A DNA stretch of 64,000 nt from the NCBI GenBank assembly GCA_033439255.1, contig CM065878.1, positions 4,340,001 through 4,404,000 on the forward strand, read 5' to 3'. Below are positions 59,510 to 64,000 of the stretch, one piece after another (within the stretch, counting starts at the first letter, position 1; each line of letters starts with the position of its first letter). The notes under the pieces were generated by a model. It did no database searches. It had not been told where the DNA came from and saw only the letters and a program-made list of their open reading frames with translations. Made by a program: the position numbers and the translations under genes. This DNA comes from Hericium rajendrae. Taxonomy: Eukaryota > Basidiomycota > Agaricomycetes > Russulales > Hericiaceae.

Positions 59510-60436
59510 CTACCAGTCTTCGTCCGCAGCATCTCCCCATCCACCCTTGTCCCTGGCTCCTGCCGTGCCACCTAGCTTTCCCTTCGTCCGACTCTTCCTT
59601 CCACCAAGCTCTTTGTACATCTCGCGCATCTCTACCTTTCCGGGCTTTTCAACGACTTCCGCTTCTTGGCGCCATTTCTCCTCTCGTACCTCCCGAGGGG
59701 TCTGGTAGCCTGAACCGGAGCTAAAGTCTGAGCTACGAGACAACGGCCGAACAGGTCCCGTCGGCGCCTCTCTCAGAACATACTGAGCATACATCGATGA
59801 CTGTTACAAAATTCACGATAAGTCAGCTGGAACCGAAGTTAACATAGGAGAATGCATACCCAGTTTTGCTTCGACTCTCGCTTCGTCCACTTTCCAGGAG
59901 GTAGACTCTCATCGTGGAAACTCGCTTTCCGGTAATGCTGGAACCACACTGCACGGGCTATCAGCTTCTTCATACTTGCGCTGTGAACTTGGAACATACC
60001 ATAGTTTATAGTCTGGCTCTTCCCCCATTTCCTCGAAACGCGAGCGCAGACTATAAGATCGCAAATGCTCAACTCCCGGAAGATCCTCTGCGACAACTCT
60101 GTTGGAAGTGCCCTGAGCGGATCTGTTGATGACTTGCGGCCTGAGAGAAGAAGTGGTCCGGGTGCAGGTCGACCTGCAGCGCCCCTCTTGTAGGTGACGA
60201 CGGCCGAGATGACTGCCGCGACCGGGCTGGGGTACCAGGAAGCGAGACCTGATGAATCTATTATCAACAGAAGTTGGTATTGAAGAGAAGACGAGACGTA
60301 CGACGTTCACAAGTTCCTCATCTGAATCATCCCTATCATTCAGAGGTAGATTCTTCGTGCGTGGGGAAACCACGTTCTTGTCAACAGTTTCGGCGGCAGA
60401 TTGCTTGAGTACACCTTGCAATAGACTTGACGACAT
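59510..60436 (-). CDS. F-box protein
   Basis: The clear exons on the minus strand are about 60262-60000, 59948-59860 and 59800-59510 (stop at 59510). The first carries an F-box: DPLRALPTELSQRIFRELSICDLIVCARVSRKW. The second continues with VWFQHYRKASFHDESLPPGKWTKRESKQNW and the third with MYAQYVLREAPTG and a charged, Lys/Arg/Glu-rich, probably disordered tail ending DAADEDW. An upstream exon probably starts at the ATG at 60436 (MSSSLLQGVLKQ) or at 60505; its splice to the F-box exon could not be settled because no donor and acceptor pair kept the frame. F-box proteins link substrates to Skp1 in SCF ubiquitin ligases. No WD40 or leucine-rich repeats are visible, so the substrate type is unknown. 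Confidence 0.75.
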
Positions 60437-60672
60437 AGTCTGATGATTGTAGTCTATGGGAGAAGATGAAGTGTGTAGAAAGCGAACAAGCAGGAATTGA
60501 GACATTATGTATCCGCACGGAGCGATGAATCAGCTCGGGACTGCTCCAGAAACTGACTGACGTCATGTGCGGGCGGATCTTATCTTATCACGGCTAGGCA
60601 CCAATCATATCGGGCATCATGCGTTGGACAAATCAAAGGGTCTGCATCTACAATAAGTACTGGTACTGTGGC

Positions 60673-61973
<1,301 letters not shown>

Positions 61974-62261
61974 ATGCCGCCCAAAGATTCTGAGGCGATC
62001 GATGCCCTCAAATCATTGCTTCGCCTGGTCCTGCGTATCTCCATCTCCGATGGCCGAATCTTCCTGGGGACATTCGCTGGGACAGATAAGGCGCTTAACC
62101 TGCTCCTCGTCAATACAGACGAATTCCGGCTGGGTCCAGCTGAGAATCCGGATGGGAGATATGTCGGACAAGTCATGATTCCATGGAGGCTGGTTATTAG
62201 AGTTGAGGTGCAATCGCCCGGGGCGGGCCCACAGGAGCAGGAGGATGGCATGTACATGTAG
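61974..62261 (+). CDS. naa38: LSM-domain protein, NAA38/LSMD1-like
   Basis: Single exon of 95 codons from ATG 61974. The Sm fold is visible: Sm1 with LRLVLRISISDGRIFLGTFA and the GTDKALNLLLVNTDEF turn, then Sm2 with RYVGQVMIPWRLVIRVEV, and a short acidic tail. The mix of ISDGR(I/M)F(L/V)G and VGQVMIP is closer to LSMD1/NAA38, the small auxiliary subunit of the NatC N-terminal acetyltransferase (yeast Mak31), than to spliceosomal LSm proteins, but an LSm8-like identity cannot be excluded. The open frame extends upstream to 61860 but only from a GTG, so 61974 is chosen. Divergent from DPM1. Confidence 0.8.
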   Translation: MPPKDSEAIDALKSLLRLVLRISISDGRIFLGTFAGTDKALNLLLVNTDEFRLGPAENPDGRYVGQVMIPWRLVIRVEVQSPGAGPQEQEDGMYM

Positions 62262-63880
62262 AGGTACGCGTTAAACATTGTTCCTGTATCCAGTCTATCT
62301 AATATTGGTGTTTCATTAATAGCAATATACTGCACCATCTGTTTTGAAGGACTGGATTCTAATCTCGTCGAGACGAAACGTTTCGGTGGCCCTGGCGGAT
62401 GCACTGAAGTCGGCGAAGCACTCGCACCGCAAATATGTCGTCTTCATGAAGCCAGACGCACGATTCCCATTTCAGTATCCCCGGCATTGCATGACATTGA
62501 ATGAAACGGATCTTAGCCTGCTATTGGCCGCGCGAGCAGAGGTGTGAACGAGCCAGACCTTGCTCTTCACTGTCGATGTACATCGAGTTCCGTACACCGT
62601 ACACTGCATCTACTCCCTTCATCCGCTCTGCTGACCCATGCTTATGCTTCATCATCTTCCATCTCCGTTCAGTATGCCCTGCTACCCCCGGATCGCGAAT
62701 GTCGACTTCAATTCATTTTCTCAATACGGATCGTGCCTTGTAGCCGGAAGTAGATGCAAAGAGATGTCGGTTTGTGCAATATGTTGTCGGTTAGTCGATG
62801 GCGATCAGATCGTTCTCGAAATCTTCTTGCAAGGCGGTCACTCTGAGGCCGATATGATGCTCGCTATGAAGCACGTCATGGACTGATTGGACTGCCCGCT
62901 TCAGACCTGGAAGTTCATCCGGCCGCCGGTGCCCATCGTTGGGCTGCGCGCTATCGATGTTTCCGGAGACGTCACCGCGATGTTATCCGCGCTTCAGGAC
63001 GACAGAGCCGGATCGTGGTAAGTCGCGACGCAGCTCATCAAATTCGTCGTCGAGAGTGGAAGATGATGTCAATGGTATCATGAATGTGAATGCGCCCGTC
63101 ATCGCTGACAGCATCTACGACTGTGTCGAGTTCAATGCAGATGCTCAGGTTGTGATTCGTCAAGCTGACGTCGGTATGTCCTGATAATTCCGGTGCCATT
63201 CCGCCATTTTCACATTTTTTCATCTGACTAGTGCAAGGCCTGCTCTGTGACATCACGTTCTGGACGAAGAACAAGGATGCTGCTGACCAATAAGAACACC
63301 GTCTTGTCTAGCTCGGCCTGGATATAGGTCTGGCGTGCCGAAAAGTTTTTTCCTTCTTGATGACTCACTGCAATAAGTATCAGCTTTTGTCTTTATGCTT
63401 TGTTCTTAACCCATCCCTATACTATCACATACTGCATTCTTTTTTTTGCTCACAAAATACGGTAGGCGAGATACAATTAGTCTCCCAGAGGCAGAGTTGA
63501 CAGAACTCAACGTGCCTCAGGATCGTCTGTCTGACGATACAATGTTCGCGTGGTTTTAATTTTTCTCGGAAGTTGGTTCTGGGTGCTCACTTTCATGGGG
63601 TTCGTGTTTCCGACGAGTCGTACATATCTGCAGCTGATCCATTCGCCATGAAAGTTATGTCAGTAAAAATCAGATGTTTATTGTCATGAATTATGTTTTC
63701 CGCAGCACAATACACGGAAAAGGGCTGCGAAGTGTCGAGCAACGGGGATTGAACGGATGTCACAATGGTCATTTCTGAGCGCCAGACTATCGGATCGCTG
63801 ACTCAGCACGCTCGGTATGCTTGCCTGCCTTGCATTGGACTCAGCAAAGTCATTCTGGCCTTCTCCACCACAGGCTAGCC
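62262..63880. other. No gene recognised; possible broken coding remnants
   Basis: Plus-strand ORFs at 62344-62547, 62638-62886 and 62939-63184 are short and share no known domain. The stretch TWKFIRPPVPIVGLRAIDVS (about 62896-62960) and the ORF end VIADSIYDCVEFNADAQVVI look protein-like and could be exons of a gene or a decayed gene; I could not join them with convincing splice sites. Confidence 0.35.
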
Positions 63881-64000
63881 ATGGCATCTCCTCCAAGAGA
63901 CGATTTCACCCATCAGCTTGCCATAAAGCTGTCCAGGGCTCTTAATCTCATTAATCCGAATAACCTGCTCGCCACTCGCGTCACTGACATAGCGAAAACC
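63881..64000 (+). CDS. Start of an unidentified gene, cut by the window edge
   Basis: An ATG at 63881 opens 40 codons that reach the end of the window without a stop: it begins MASPPRDDFTHQLAIKLSRA and continues with LNLINPNNLLATRVTDIAK. The amphipathic, evenly mixed composition looks like a real protein. A CACCACAG acceptor-like site lies just upstream, so the first exon could be further left. Function unknown. Confidence 0.5.
   Translation, partial: MASPPRDDFTHQLAIKLSRALNLINPNNLLATRVTDIAKT

Noticed and set aside
63728-63830. Possible tRNA on the minus strand
   Set aside because: GTTCAATCC and a partly pairing acceptor stem are present, but the T stem does not pair and no good A box is found.

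Overview
The window is fungal, most likely from an agaricomycete (Basidiomycota). The host genes have many short introns (about 49-102 nt). The DNA transposase relic and the retroelements are of types common in agaricomycete genomes. There are no bacterial features.

Layout. (1) 1-16.3 kb: retroelement fossils. Traces of Ty3/gypsy-like elements lie on both sides of a 12-kb Ty1/copia cluster (934-12927). The cluster is a nearly whole copia element (2389-8433, minus) between two inverted pieces of a sister element. (2) 16.4-53.1 kb: a gene-poor, AT-rich nest of DNA repeats. A 7.3-kb element with about 900-bp inverted ends (20702-28001) holds the first of two direct copies of a 5.3-kb segment called R here (21690-26957 and 44836-53084). 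Each R copy holds a small hAT-like element, and the second also holds a 2.9-kb TA-flanked insertion with a GC-rich core. Between the R copies lies a Tc1/mariner-type transposon (28931-43847). Its transposase gene is split by 11.9 kb of two adjoining foldback structures: one with GC-rich 20-bp repeat arms (30422-34055), and one with 1.05-kb inverted ends and arms made of a 23-bp repeat (34056-42323). (3) 53.1-64 kb: host genes in compact order: a DBF2/Sid2-type mitotic exit kinase (+), an UNC93-like membrane protein (-), an F-box protein (-), dolichol-phosphate mannosyltransferase DPM1 (-), an LSM-fold NAA38/LSMD1-like protein (+), and the start of one more gene at the edge (+).

The host genes do not form a pathway; they are ordinary housekeeping neighbours. 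DBF2 and the UNC93-like gene converge, and DPM1 and NAA38 diverge from about 200 bp. The unusual material is in the repeat nest: foldback elements whose arms are tandem minisatellites, a hairpin family at the AT-rich/GC-rich borders, and a ladder of Pol III B-box-like motifs every 40 bp in the copia LTRs. All repeat calls were made by eye from the sequence; no database was searched.
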